This document shows positions 49,743 through 60,025 of a stretch of 64,000 nt of DNA, piece after piece (position 1 is the stretch's first letter; each line of letters opens with the position of its first letter). The notes beneath the pieces were generated by a model. It made no database searches, had not been told where the DNA came from, and worked only from the letters and a program-made list of their open reading frames with translations. A program made the translations under genes and the position numbers. Source of the stretch: Streptomyces sp. KL109B (GTDB taxonomy: Bacteria; Actinomycetota; Actinomycetes; Streptomycetales; Streptomycetaceae); NCBI RefSeq assembly GCF_030766935.1, contig NZ_JASERL010000003.1, positions 558,001 through 622,000 on the forward strand. The letters run 5' to 3'.

Positions 49743-51632
49743 ATGCCGTCGTACGAGGAAGTCTTCCGAGCGAGCACCGACGACCCCGAGGGCTTCTGGC
49801 TCTCGGCGGCGCACGGCGCCATCGACTGGGACGTGCCGCCGACCCGCGCCCTGGACTCCTCGCGGGCGCCCTTCCACCGCTGGTTCCCGGACGGCGAGCT
49901 GAACGTCTGCCACAACGCCCTCGACCGCCACGTCGCGGCGGGCCGCGGCGCGCAGCCCGCCCTGGTGTACGACTCACCGGTGACCGACACCCGACGTACG
50001 TACTCGTACGAGGAGTTGACGCACGAGGTCGCCACCTTCGCGGGGGCGCTGAAAGGCCTCGGGGTGGGGCGCGGCGACCGGGTGGTCATCTATATGCCGA
50101 TGGTTCCGGAGGCCGTCGTCGCGATGCTCGCGTGCGCGCGGATCGGGGCGGTGCACTCGGTCGTCTTCGGCGGTTTCGCGGCGCACGAGCTGGCGGTGCG
50201 GATCGACGACGCGGCGCCGAAGGTCGTCGTCTCGGCGTCCTGCGGCATCGAGGGGGCGCGGGTCGTCCCGTACAAGCCGCTCCTCGACGAGGCGGTCGAG
50301 CTGTCGAAGCACCGGCCGGACGCCTGCGTGGTCCTCCAACGCCCGCAGGGGCCAGGCGAGTTGACGCCCGGAAGAGACGTCGCCTGGGCGGACGCGATGC
50401 GCGACGCCCGCCCCGCCGACTGCGTCTCCGTCCGCGCCACCGATCCCCTCTACATCCTCTATACGTCGGGAACGACCGGCAGGCCCAAGGGAGTTGTGCG
50501 CGACTGCGGCGGCTACGCGGTGGCGCTGCGCTGGTCCATGGAGGCCGTGTACGACGTCGGCCCCGGCGAGACCATGTTCACCGCGTCCGACGTGGGCTGG
50601 GTCGTCGGCCACTCGTACATCGTGTACGCGCCGCTGCTCGCCGGCGCCACGACCGTCCTCTACGAGGGGAAGCCGGTCGGCACCCCGGACGCGGGCCAGT
50701 TCTGGCGGGTGGCGGCTCAGTACGGCGTGAAGACGCTGTTCACGGCGCCGACGGCGTTCCGCGCGATCAAGAAGGTCGACCCGGAGGGCGAGTTCACGCG
50801 CGCGTACGACCTCAGCGGCCTGAAGTACCTCTTCCTCGCCGGGGAGCGGCTGGACCCGGAGACGTACCACTGGGCGGGCGAGCTGCTCGGCATCCCGGTG
50901 ATCGACCACTGGTGGCAGACCGAGACGGGCTGGCCGATCGTCGCGAACCCGGTGGGGATCGAGGCCGCGCCGGTCAAGGCGGGCTCCCCGACGTTCCCGC
51001 TGCCGGGCTGGGACGTGCGGGTCGTGGACGGGGACGGCAAGCCGGTGCCGCCCGGCGAGGACGGCGCGATCGTCGTCCGCCTCCCGATGCCGCCGGGCTC
51101 GCTGCCCACCCTCTGGAACGACGACGAGCGCTTCGTCTCCTCGTACCTGTCCGCGTACGACGGCTACTACCTGACCGGCGACGGCGGGCATGTGGACGAG
51201 GACGGCTATGTGTACGTGATGGGGCGCACGGACGACGTGATCAATGTGGCCGGGCACCGGCTGTCGACGGGCGGGATGGAGGAGGTGCTGGCCGCGCATC
51301 CGGATGTGGCGGAGTGCGCGGTCATCGGCGTCGCGGACCCGCTCAAGGGCCAAGTGCCGCGCGGCTTCGTGGTGTTGAAGGCGGGCGTGGAGTCGGAGCC
51401 CGCGGTGGTCGAGGCGGAACTCGTCCAGCTCGTACGGGACCGGATCGGGGCGGTCGCGTCCCTGAAGGACGTCGCCGTGGTGGCGGCCCTGCCCAAGACC
51501 CGGTCCGGGAAGATCCTGCGCAAGACGATGCGCGGCATCGCCGACGGCCGCGAGGAGCCGGTGCCGTCGACGGTCGACGACGTGTCCGTCCTCGACGCGC
51601 TGCGGCCGGTGCTGCGGCGCCGCCCCTCCTGA
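49743..51632 (+). CDS. propionyl-CoA/acetyl-CoA synthetase-like acyl-CoA ligase (PrpE-type)
   Basis: A 629-residue ANL ligase of the acetyl/propionyl-CoA synthetase branch (PSYEEVFRASTDDPEGFW start; SVVFGGFAAHELAVRIDDAAPKVVVSASCGIE; P-loop LYTSGTTGRPKGVVRD; WWQTETGWPI; YYLTGDGGHVDEDGYVYVMGRTDDVINVAGHR). The regulatory, acetylatable Lys is in KTRSGKILRKTMR. It activates short acids such as propionate. It is monocistronic. Confidence 0.88.
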   Translation: MPSYEEVFRASTDDPEGFWLSAAHGAIDWDVPPTRALDSSRAPFHRWFPDGELNVCHNALDRHVAAGRGAQPALVYDSPVTDTRRTYSYEELTHEVATFAGALKGLGVGRGDRVVIYMPMVPEAVVAMLACARIGAVHSVVFGGFAAHELAVRIDDAAPKVVVSASCGIEGARVVPYKPLLDEAVELSKHRPDACVVLQRPQGPGELTPGRDVAWADAMRDARPADCVSVRATDPLYILYTSGTTGRPKGVVRDCGGYAVALRWSMEAVYDVGPGETMFTASDVGWVVGHSYIVYAPLLAGATTVLYEGKPVGTPDAGQFWRVAAQYGVKTLFTAPTAFRAIKKVDPEGEFTRAYDLSGLKYLFLAGERLDPETYHWAGELLGIPVIDHWWQTETGWPIVANPVGIEAAPVKAGSPTFPLPGWDVRVVDGDGKPVPPGEDGAIVVRLPMPPGSLPTLWNDDERFVSSYLSAYDGYYLTGDGGHVDEDGYVYVMGRTDDVINVAGHRLSTGGMEEVLAAHPDVAECAVIGVADPLKGQVPRGFVVLKAGVESEPAVVEAELVQLVRDRIGAVASLKDVAVVAALPKTRSGKILRKTMRGIADGREEPVPSTVDDVSVLDALRPVLRRRPS

Positions 51633-51634
51633 CC

Positions 51635-52357
51635 TCAGGCGTCGGTGCGGCGGCCGAGCAGCGCGCGCACGGCGCCGCGGTCGACGTTCGTCAGGGCGTG
51701 CACAAGCACCGGCGTAAGGAACACGAGGAGGAACCCGATCGCCGACACCCCGGCGATCTGGGCGGGCGACTCCACGTAGTAGGCGTGGTGCACGCCGGCG
51801 TCGGTCGTGAAGTCGTAGAGCCGGTATCCGGGCCAGTCCAGATAGCGGTGGAAGACCCAGGAATACGTCGGGAAGAGCGCGACGACCCACCCGGTCACGA
51901 GAAAAGTGACCGAGAAACAGAAAGTCGCGACCCGCCAGGGAAACATCAGGAAATGGAAGAGCAGCGCCTTCCAGCCGGCGGCGTCCGCGAGCCGCCTCAC
52001 CATTCCGGCCGCGGGCTTTTCCGGCCTGACCGGCGCCTCGACGCGCACCCCGAGCAACGCGTCCGCCCGCCTCCGCTCCACGGCCGCGAGCCCCCGCGCA
52101 CCCGCGAGCATGGCCACGAGAACGGGCAGCCCGACCCAGACCACGAGCGTGCTCACGCCGACGCTGAACATCGCGACGGCGAACACGAACCCGGCGATGG
52201 CCAGGGGCAGCGAGGTGACCGTGTACCGGAACTCCCGGTAGGTGGCGCGGGCGAAGGGGGCGCGCCAGAAGCCGGGCCAGGTCGAGCGGGGCCCGGCCAT
52301 GTGGGTCGGCGCCGGGTGGCGAAGCGTCGCGGAGGTCGTGGCAGTCGTCGAGGTCAT
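51635..52357 (-). CDS. polytopic membrane protein with putative-sensor domain
   Basis: This 240-residue protein has about five hydrophobic segments (LPLAIAGFVFAVAMFSVGVSTLVVWVGLPVLVAMLAG; VATFCFSVTFLVTGWVVALFP; AGVSAIGFLLVFLTPVLV) around an ERRRADALLGVRV segment. It matches the N-terminal sensor domain of many actinobacterial histidine kinases, here without any kinase part. A signalling role is possible but unproven. It is convergent with the PrpE-like gene, with only 2 bp between stops. Confidence 0.75.
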   Translation of the reverse strand: MTSTTATTSATLRHPAPTHMAGPRSTWPGFWRAPFARATYREFRYTVTSLPLAIAGFVFAVAMFSVGVSTLVVWVGLPVLVAMLAGARGLAAVERRRADALLGVRVEAPVRPEKPAAGMVRRLADAAGWKALLFHFLMFPWRVATFCFSVTFLVTGWVVALFPTYSWVFHRYLDWPGYRLYDFTTDAGVHHAYYVESPAQIAGVSAIGFLLVFLTPVLVHALTNVDRGAVRALLGRRTDA

Positions 52358-52568
52358 GGAACCAGCGTCGCGTTTTCGCGGCGGCGGGGACATGGGGCTG
52401 TGGGGTGTCTTGGGGGTGGGGTTAACCCCCGGACCGCCTTACATCCATTGGGCGGTCAAATGCTCTATTGGGACGGCGGAAAGCGCGTTTCCTTGTCCGG
52501 TATTGGTTTATGAGGGCCGGCTGATTGCAAACTGCTCGCGTAATTTCCCCCCGCACTTTGGAGCAGCC

Positions 52569-52958
52569 ATGATCCGCAAGGTTCTGACCGGCGCCGCGCT
52601 CGCCTCTGCCGCGGCGGCAGCGACGGTAGGAGCGACGGGTGTCGCCTCCGCGGCCGACAGCCCGCAGGCCGAGACGATGACCAACGCGCACGACGCCAAC
52701 GAGGCAGGCCGCGCCAGCTACGACGAGACCACGTCGGGCACCGGCACCTCGCGGTTCGCCACCGAGAACGGCGACGTCGCGATCGGCGGCGACACCGGCG
52801 GCCTCCTCAACACGTACGGCGCCCCGCTCGTCGACGTGGACCTGCGCTGCGCGGTCCCGGGTGCGCAGGGCGTGGGCGGCAACGTGCTGGGCGGCCCGTC
52901 CGCGAACTGCACGAACGAGCCGGTCGACCAGTTCGACGCCCCCGAGCGCATCCTCTGA
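52569..52958 (+). CDS. small secreted protein with one Cys pair
   Basis: A 129-residue protein with a signal peptide (residues 1-~29: RKVLTGAALASAAAAATVGATGVASAADS). The mature part is hydrophilic, with Gly/Thr/Asn-rich sequence and two Cys (DLRCAVPGAQGVGG...SANCTNEPVDQF) likely to be disulfide bonded. It resembles small actinomycete surface proteins but not a chaplin; a distant rodlin relation cannot be shown. GGAG lies eight bases before ATG 52569. Confidence 0.7.
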   Translation: MIRKVLTGAALASAAAAATVGATGVASAADSPQAETMTNAHDANEAGRASYDETTSGTGTSRFATENGDVAIGGDTGGLLNTYGAPLVDVDLRCAVPGAQGVGGNVLGGPSANCTNEPVDQFDAPERIL

Positions 52959-53010
52959 CGCACGACCGAGCGCACGACCGAGCGCACGACCGAGCGCGCG
53001 GCTGACCGCG
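52959..53010. repeat. 12-bp tandem repeat array
   Basis: GCGCACGACCGA-type units repeat about four times, then drift into GCGCGGCTGA(C/T)C units, directly after the secreted-protein stop codon. Position and unit length parallel the 12-bp array at 31891-31938, though the sequences differ. Confidence 0.75.
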
Positions 53011-53040
53011 CGGCTGATCGCGCGAGCGACCGCACGACGA

Positions 53041-53069
53041 AGGGCCCCGCCGGTCACCGGCGGGGCCCT
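53041..53069. terminator. terminator between convergent genes
   Basis: AGGGCCCCGCCGG and CCGGCGGGGCCCT form a perfect 13-bp stem around TCA, just beyond the ACR3 stop codon. Confidence 0.85.
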
Positions 53070-53071
53070 CG

Positions 53072-54184
53072 TCAGCTCTGGACGGAGTCCTGCGGCACCG
53101 GCACGCCGGTCGTGGTCGCCTGCTTTGGGGACCCGGGGAAGTGACGCCGGACGGCGAGCGCCACGTAGACGAGCCCGATGAGGGCCGGGACCTCGATGAG
53201 CGGCCCGACGACTCCGGCGAGGGCCTGGCCACTGGTGGCGCCGAAGGTGGCGATGGCGACCGCGATGGCCAGCTCGAAGTTGTTGCCCGCGGCCGTGAAC
53301 GCCAGCGTCGTCGCCTTCGGGTAATCGAGCCCGACCGCCCTGCCCAGCGCCATGGACCCGGCCCACATCACGGCGAAGTACACCAGCAGCGGCAGCGCGA
53401 TACGGGCGACGTCGAGGGGCCGCGAGGTGATGGCGTCGCCCTGGAGGGCGAACAGCACGACGATCGTGAACAGCAGCCCGTACAGGGCGAACGGGCCGAT
53501 GCGCGGGATCAGTTTCGTCTCGTACCAGGTACGCCCCTTGGCCCGCTCGCCCAGGCGACGCGTGAGGAACCCGGCAAGCAGCGGAATCCCGAGGAAGATC
53601 AGGACGCTACGGGCGATCTCCCACACCGACACGTCAAGCGTCGTCTGCTCAAGGCCCAGCCAGCCCGGCAGTACGGACAGGTAGAACCAGCCGAGCAGGC
53701 TGAACGCCAGCACCTGGAACACGGAGTTGAGAGCGACAAGCACGGCGGCGGCCTCGCGGTCGCCGCAGGCCAGGTCGTTCCAGATGACGACCATGGCGAT
53801 GCAGCGGGCCAGGCCGACGATGATCAGGCCGGTGCGGTACGCGGGCAGGTCCGGCAAGAAGATCCAGGCGAGGGCGAACATCAGGGCCGGGCCGAGCACC
53901 CAGTTCAGCACCAGGGACGGGACGAGCAGACGGCGGTCGCGGGTGACGGTGTCGAGGCGGTCGTAGCGGACCTTGGCCAGGACCGGGTACATCATCACGA
54001 GCAGGCCGAGCGCGATCGGCAGCGAGACCCCGGTGACGGTGACCTCGGCCAGCGCGTCGCCGAGACCGGGCACGAGCCGGCCGAGGCCGAGCCCGGCAGC
54101 CATCGCGGCCAGGATCCACACCGCCAGGTAGCGGTCGACGAAGGAGAGGCGCGCCGCGACCGGTGCGGTGGTGGCGTCGCTCAC
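53072..54184 (-). CDS. acr3: ACR3-family arsenite efflux transporter
   Basis: A 370-residue transporter with ten helices. The family's essential Cys is in GLARCIAMVVIWNDLACGD, with the GNNFELAIAVAIATFG signature and VVGPLIEVPALIGLVYVAL. It exports arsenite (and perhaps antimonite). GTG 54184 overlaps the arsR stop as GTGA, so it is cotranscribed with and controlled by ArsR. Confidence 0.92.
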   Translation of the reverse strand: MSDATTAPVAARLSFVDRYLAVWILAAMAAGLGLGRLVPGLGDALAEVTVTGVSLPIALGLLVMMYPVLAKVRYDRLDTVTRDRRLLVPSLVLNWVLGPALMFALAWIFLPDLPAYRTGLIIVGLARCIAMVVIWNDLACGDREAAAVLVALNSVFQVLAFSLLGWFYLSVLPGWLGLEQTTLDVSVWEIARSVLIFLGIPLLAGFLTRRLGERAKGRTWYETKLIPRIGPFALYGLLFTIVVLFALQGDAITSRPLDVARIALPLLVYFAVMWAGSMALGRAVGLDYPKATTLAFTAAGNNFELAIAVAIATFGATSGQALAGVVGPLIEVPALIGLVYVALAVRRHFPGSPKQATTTGVPVPQDSVQS

Positions 54185-54597
54185 GAGGACGCCTCCGTGG
54201 GGGTGGCCCGTCCGGGACGGGCCCCTCCGGGACGGTCCCCTCCGGGACGGCTCAGGACGCCGGCGAGCTTGTCGGTCGCCTCCGGCAGCAGCCAGTAGTA
54301 GACCCACGTACCGCGCCGCTCGCAGTCGATCAGGCCGGCCTGCCGCAGCAGCTTGAGGTGGTGGGAGATCGTCGGCTGGGAGAGGTCGAAGGCGGGCGTG
54401 AGGTCGCAGACGCAGATCTCGCCGCCCTCGCGCGAGGCGATCATCGACAGCAGGCGGAGCCGCACCGGATCGCCAAGTGCCTTGAACACCTTGGCCAGTT
54501 CGACCGCCTGCTCCTCGCCCAGCGGTGACGTCAGCAGCGTCGGACAGCACCCGTCGGCGCCGTCCTGGCCGAGCACCACCAGTTCTTGTTTCGACAT
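54181..54597 (-). CDS. arsR: ArsR-family arsenic-responsive repressor
   Basis: A 138-residue winged-helix repressor. The metal site ICVCDL lies in the recognition-helix region (GEICVCDLTPAFDLSQPTISHHLKLLRQAGLI), and an extra N-terminal Cys pair (DGCCPTL) may add a third ligand. It should bind the palindrome at 54649-54664 and block arsR-acr3 and arsM until arsenite is present. The C-terminus is Pro/Gly/Arg-rich. The start is ATG 54597. Confidence 0.92.
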   Translation of the reverse strand: MSKQELVVLGQDGADGCCPTLLTSPLGEEQAVELAKVFKALGDPVRLRLLSMIASREGGEICVCDLTPAFDLSQPTISHHLKLLRQAGLIDCERRGTWVYYWLLPEATDKLAGVLSRPGGDRPGGARPGRATPTEASS

Positions 54598-54648
54598 CCC
54601 TCTATGTTGACGAACTTCGATCCAGGGCGCAAGGTTGCATCGAAACCC

Positions 54649-54664
54649 ATCGATACCTATCGAT
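54649..54664. promoter_or_regulatory. ArsR operator between arsR and arsM
   Basis: ATCGATA-CC-TATCGAT is a perfect 7-2-7 palindrome. A second, wider pair TTCGAT (54616-54621) / ATCGAA (54639-54644) lies beside it. Both are in the ~110-bp divergent promoter region, where ArsR would control both transcripts. Confidence 0.75.
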
Positions 54665-54707
54665 ACACCACCCACCCGTCAAGACACCCCGTTCCGGGAG
54701 GCACTCC

Positions 54708-55469
54708 ATGAGTGACCGGTCCACTGACCTGCGTGAGACCGTCCGCGAGCGCTACGCGGCCGCCGCCGTCCAGGTCACCGAGGGCGGCACCGCCTGTTGC
54801 GGCCCGCAGGCCATCGAGATCGACGACAACTTCGGCTCCACGCTGTACGCGGCCGACGAGCGCGAGGCCCTGCCCGCCGAGGCGATCGCCGCCTCGCTCG
54901 GCTGCGGCAACCCCACCGCGGTGGCCGATCTGCACGAGGGCGAGCGCGTGCTCGACCTCGGCTCGGGCGGCGGCATCGACGTCCTGCTCTCCGCCCGCCG
55001 CGTCGGGGCGACCGGCAAGGCGTACGGCCTGGACATGACCGAGAAGATGCTCGCGCTCGCGCTGGCCAACCAGAAGAAGGCCGGCGCCACGAACGTCGAG
55101 TTCCTCAAGGGCGCCATCGAGGCCGTCCCGCTGCCCGCGAACACGATCGACGTCGTGATCTCCAACTGCGTCGTCAACCTGTCGACGGACAAGCCCGCCG
55201 TGTTCGCCGAGATGTTCCGCGTCCTGGCCCCGGGCGGCCGCATCGGCATCTCCGACGTCGTCGCCGACGACGTACTCGCCCCGGCGCAGCGGGCGGAGCG
55301 CGGTGACTACGTAGGCTGCATCGCGGGCGCGCTCTCCTTCGCCGAGTACCGCGCGGGCCTGGCGGCGGCCGGCTTCACGGACATCGACCTCACCCCGACC
55401 CACCCCGTCGCCGACGGCATGCACTCGGCCGTCATCCGCGCCACCAAGCCCACCGGGGCCGCCGCGTAA
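54708..55469 (+). CDS. arsM: arsenite S-adenosylmethionine methyltransferase ArsM
   Basis: A 253-residue methyltransferase that methylates arsenite. The SAM site is VLDLGSGGGIDVLLSARRVG. The arsenic-binding cysteines appear at the expected places: SLGCGNP before the SAM motif, ISNCVVNLS, and DYVGCIAGAL; an additional TACCGPQ pair is N-terminal. It is divergent from arsR across the shared operator. ATG 54708 follows GGGAGG. Confidence 0.92.
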   Translation: MSDRSTDLRETVRERYAAAAVQVTEGGTACCGPQAIEIDDNFGSTLYAADEREALPAEAIAASLGCGNPTAVADLHEGERVLDLGSGGGIDVLLSARRVGATGKAYGLDMTEKMLALALANQKKAGATNVEFLKGAIEAVPLPANTIDVVISNCVVNLSTDKPAVFAEMFRVLAPGGRIGISDVVADDVLAPAQRAERGDYVGCIAGALSFAEYRAGLAAAGFTDIDLTPTHPVADGMHSAVIRATKPTGAAA

Positions 55470-55492
55470 CCACCGACGACACCACCAACGCC

Positions 55493-55526
55493 GAAGGCCC
55501 CGACCGGCGAACCGGTCGGGGCCTTC
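55493..55526. terminator. terminator after arsM
   Basis: GAAGGCCCCGACCGG and CCGGTCGGGGCCTTC make a perfect 15-bp stem with loop CGAA. It also stands downstream of the leftward tRNA-Ser(GGA). Confidence 0.88.
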
Positions 55527-55547
55527 GTCTGCCCTGCTGGGCTGAGG

Positions 55548-55632
55548 CGGAGGATACGAGATTCGAACTCGTGAGGGGTTGCCCCCAACACGCTTTCCAA
55601 GCGTGCGCCCTAGGCCTCTAGGCGAATCCTCC
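55548..55632 (-). tRNA. tRNA-Ser(GGA)
   Basis: This 85-nt class II tRNA on the minus strand has acceptor stem GGAGGAT/ATCCTCC with discriminator G. Anticodon loop TTGGAAA gives GGA for UCC/UCU codons. The variable arm and T-arm (CACGAG-TTCGAAT region) are intact. Confidence 0.95.
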
Positions 55633-55756
55633 GCTGGAGACATTACATGACCGGAAGGAGTGCTCGCGAACTCGATCCGGTGGTGCGGATCGGGGTCGGG
55701 GGTGCCGGTCCGAGCAGGTGGTTTCGGGCGGTCCGGAGCATGTACTCTGTTGCGCA

Positions 55757-55842
55757 GCCCCTCACGTGGCGCTATCTGACTGAACTCCCCCAGGGCCGGA
55801 AGGCAGCAAGGGTAGGTTGGCTCTGGCGGGTGCGTGGGGGGC
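55757..55842 (+). ncRNA. ffs: signal recognition particle RNA, small bacterial type
   Basis: The conserved SRP domain IV is present: CCCAGGGCCGGAAGGCAGCA, then AGGGTAGGTTGG. The outer ends GCCCCTCACG and CGTGGGGGGC pair to close one long hairpin of about 86 nt. A TACTCT -10 (55743-55748) sits 9 bp before the 5' end. The RNA binds Ffh for co-translational membrane targeting. Position just before dnaX is usual in actinomycetes. Confidence 0.93.
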
Positions 55843-55950
55843 GTTTACGTTTCCGGGGGCCGGTCGGTTTCCCGCTCGGTCTCCGAGGTTCCGGGGCGGC
55901 ATACCCGTGGGCGGGTCCGGTTGTCAGTGGGCGCCTATAACCTCGTATGC

Positions 55951-58305
55951 GTGTCGTCTCTCGCGCTGTACCGCCGTTATCGCCCGGAGTCGTTCGCCGA
56001 GGTCATCGGGCAGGAACATGTGACTGACCCGTTGCAGCAGGCGCTGCGGAACAACCGGGTCAATCACGCCTACCTGTTTTCGGGTCCGCGCGGCTGCGGC
56101 AAGACGACCAGCGCGCGCATCCTGGCCCGCTGTCTCAACTGTGAGCAAGGTCCCACCCCGAATCCGTGCGGGGAGTGCCAGTCCTGCCAGGACCTCGCGC
56201 GCAACGGTCCGGGTTCGATCGACGTCATCGAGATCGACGCCGCTTCGCACGGTGGTGTGGACGACGCGCGCGACCTGCGCGAGAAGGCCTTCTTCGGGCC
56301 CGCGAGCAGCCGCTACAAGATCTACATCATCGACGAGGCCCACATGGTCACCTCGGCGGGCTTCAATGCCCTGCTGAAGGTGGTCGAGGAGCCGCCGGAG
56401 CACCTCAAGTTCATCTTCGCGACCACCGAGCCCGAGAAGGTCATCGGGACGATCCGGTCCAGGACGCACCACTACCCGTTCCGGCTCGTGCCGCCGGGGA
56501 CGCTGCGCGACTACCTGGGCGAGGTGTGCGGCAAGGAGGACATGGCCGTCGACGAGGGCGTGCTGCCGCTCGTCGTGCGCGCGGGCGCCGGGTCGGTGCG
56601 TGACTCCATGTCCGTCATGGACCAGCTGCTCGCCGGGGCCGGCGAGGACGGTGTGACGTATGCCATGGCGACCGGCCTGCTCGGATACACGGACGGTTCG
56701 CTGCTCGACTCGGTGGTGGAGGCGTTCGCGACCGGCGACGGTGCCGCGGCCTTCGAAGTCGTGGACCGGGTCATCGAGGGGGGCAACGATCCGCGGCGCT
56801 TCGTCGCCGACCTGTTGGAGCGGCTCCGGGATCTGGTGATCCTGGCGGCGGTTCCGGATGCCGCCGAGAAGGGGCTCATCGACGCTCCGGGCGATGTCGT
56901 GGAGCGGATGCAGGCGCAGGCGTCGACCTTCGGCGCGGCCGAGCTGAGCCGCGCCGCCGACCTCGTCAACGAGGGCCTGACCGAGATGCGCGGCGCCAAC
57001 GCGCCGCGACTCCAGCTCGAACTGATCTGCGCGCGCGTGCTGTTGCCCGCCGCCTACGACGACGAACGTTCGGTCATGGCCCGCCTCGACCGCATCGAGC
57101 GCGGTGGCGTCTTCACGCCGGGTGGGCAGGGGGCCGCGCCTTCCATGGCGTACGTTCCCGGGCCCGATGCCCATGGTCCTGGCCCCGGCGGCCCCGGTCC
57201 TGGCCCGGGCGGCCCCGGTCCTGGTCCCGCCGGGCAGGCGCCCGTCGAGCCGGGTGGCGGCCCGGCGGCGGCGCGGGCGGCGGTTCGTGGGGCGGGCCCG
57301 GGGGCCGGTCCGGCGGCGCCCCAGGCCCCGGCCCCGGCGCAGGCTCCTGCCGCCCCCATGGCCGAGGCCGCACCGGCTCCCACCCCCGCCCCGGCACCCG
57401 CTCCTCCCGCGGAGGCCCAGCCCGCCCAGCCCGCCCCGGCCACCCCGGCCGCCCCCGGCTCCTGGCCCACCGCCGCCCCGGCGGGTGGCGGTGGCGGTGG
57501 CGCCCGCAGGCCCGGCGGATGGCCCACGGCCGCGGCCGCCGGATCCGGCCCGGCCCCCGCCCCGGCCGCACCACAGACCCCGAGCCCGAACCCGACGGCC
57601 CCGGCCCCCGGCCCCGCCCCCCAGCAGTCGGCCCCCGCCCCGGCACCCGCGGCCCCGGCCCCGGCACCGGCCCCGGTCGGCGGCCCGGACCCCCGCCAGC
57701 TCTGGCCGAACATCCTGGAGGCGGTCAAGAACAAGCGCCGCTTCACGTGGATCCTGCTCAGCCAGAACGCGCAGGTCACGGGCTTCGACGGCGCCACCCT
57801 CCAGCTCGGCTTCGTGAACGCGGGAGCGCGTGACAACTTCGCGAGCAGCGGCAGCGAGGACGTACTGAAGGCGGCCCTGGCCGAGCAGTTCAACGTGCAC
57901 TGGAAGATCGACGCGGTCGTCGACACCTCGGGCGGAGGCGGCGCACCCCCGCCGCCCGCCCCCGGCGGTTACGGCGGCGGCGGTGGCTACGGCGCAGGCG
58001 GTGGCGGCGGTTACGGCGGTGGCGGCGGTTACGCCCCCGCACCCGCCCCGGCACCGGCGCCCGCTCCGGCCCCCGCGCCCCCGGCCCAGTCCCAGCCGTC
58101 CGCCCCCCGGTCCGCCCCGCCCAGCGCGGAGCCCGCCCCGGCGCCGGCCCCGGCGCCCGCGGAGCCGCCCCGCCGCTCGGTCTCGGTGGAGGACGACATC
58201 CCGGAGGACGACGACCCGGACCTGGACGAGAACGCGCTGTCGGGCCACGACCTGATCGTTCGCGAGCTGGGCGCGACGGTGGTCGAGGAGTTCACGAACG
58301 AGTAG
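55951..58305 (+). CDS. dnaX: DNA polymerase III subunit gamma/tau
   Basis: A 784-residue clamp-loader ATPase. Walker A is GPRGCGKT at residues 45-52, a four-Cys zinc module lies in CLNCEQGPTPNPCGECQSC, Walker B is IYIIDEAHM and sensor 1 is FATTEPEKV. Domain III ends near residue 380. A long Pro/Ala/Gly linker (~390-580) precedes a conserved tau-type segment (QLWPNILEAVKNKRRFTWILLSQNAQVTGF), a Gly/Tyr and Pro/Ala repeat region, and an acidic end (DDIPEDDDPDLDEN). I saw no clear slippery frameshift signal. GTG 55951 starts the SSLALYRRYRP motif. Confidence 0.95.
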   Translation: MSSLALYRRYRPESFAEVIGQEHVTDPLQQALRNNRVNHAYLFSGPRGCGKTTSARILARCLNCEQGPTPNPCGECQSCQDLARNGPGSIDVIEIDAASHGGVDDARDLREKAFFGPASSRYKIYIIDEAHMVTSAGFNALLKVVEEPPEHLKFIFATTEPEKVIGTIRSRTHHYPFRLVPPGTLRDYLGEVCGKEDMAVDEGVLPLVVRAGAGSVRDSMSVMDQLLAGAGEDGVTYAMATGLLGYTDGSLLDSVVEAFATGDGAAAFEVVDRVIEGGNDPRRFVADLLERLRDLVILAAVPDAAEKGLIDAPGDVVERMQAQASTFGAAELSRAADLVNEGLTEMRGANAPRLQLELICARVLLPAAYDDERSVMARLDRIERGGVFTPGGQGAAPSMAYVPGPDAHGPGPGGPGPGPGGPGPGPAGQAPVEPGGGPAAARAAVRGAGPGAGPAAPQAPAPAQAPAAPMAEAAPAPTPAPAPAPPAEAQPAQPAPATPAAPGSWPTAAPAGGGGGGARRPGGWPTAAAAGSGPAPAPAAPQTPSPNPTAPAPGPAPQQSAPAPAPAAPAPAPAPVGGPDPRQLWPNILEAVKNKRRFTWILLSQNAQVTGFDGATLQLGFVNAGARDNFASSGSEDVLKAALAEQFNVHWKIDAVVDTSGGGGAPPPPAPGGYGGGGGYGAGGGGGYGGGGGYAPAPAPAPAPAPAPAPPAQSQPSAPRSAPPSAEPAPAPAPAPAEPPRRSVSVEDDIPEDDDPDLDENALSGHDLIVRELGATVVEEFTNE

Positions 58306-58425
58306 CGGTTCGCCGTCCGCGCCGGAAGGAGGCGGGGCGGGCTGGAGGAACCCACAACCCCGCCCCCGTCCCGCCTTGGGCGGCCCGTACAAGACCACCC
58401 CACCCGTACGGATAGGCTGACCGGC

Positions 58426-59685
<1,260 letters not shown>

Positions 59686-59719
59686 CGGAGGCCGCCTCCG
59701 AGAACTGACGGAGGCCGTA

Positions 59720-59752
59720 CGCCGGGCAGGTGGCACCCTCGCCTGCCCGGCG
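59720..59752 (+). terminator. terminator after purD
   Basis: CGCCGGGCAGG (59720-59730) pairs with CCTGCCCGGCG (59742-59752). Just upstream, an 18-22 bp direct repeat of the gene's last bases (CTGACGGAGGCCG repeated) occurs. Confidence 0.75.
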
Positions 59753-60025
59753 CCCGATGTCACCCACCTCTACCCAAAGCCATTCCATCGAGTGACCGAT
59801 GGCCCATCCGGCTGACGAGGCCGGAACCCCCAACTAGGGTGCGGCGCACGGAGTTACGGCACCTGCGTAAGCCGTGCGGAACCAGACGGACCACCGGCAT
59901 TGCGATGTCAGTGGCGGGTGCCATTGTGGGGGAGTGAGCAACGCCACCAGAGCTCTGCCGCGGGCCTCGGCCCCTGGTTGGGCAAGAGGCATGGGCAGCA
60001 GGGGGTGACATCGGTCGTGTCCGGT
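59753..60025. other. intergenic region between purD terminator and membrane protein gene
   Basis: About 270 bp. It should contain the promoter of the membrane-protein gene, whose start is uncertain. Frames running through it lack ribosome sites. Nothing else is recognised. Confidence 0.4.

Noticed and set aside
52569..52958. Rodlin or chaplin identity for the small secreted protein
   Set aside because: It lacks the chaplin domain, and its sequence does not follow the rodlin pattern I know; only the secretion signal and a Cys pair are clear.
55951..58305. Programmed frameshift in dnaX producing a short gamma form
   Set aside because: No A-rich slippery heptamer is visible at the end of domain III; the region there is GC-rich linker sequence.
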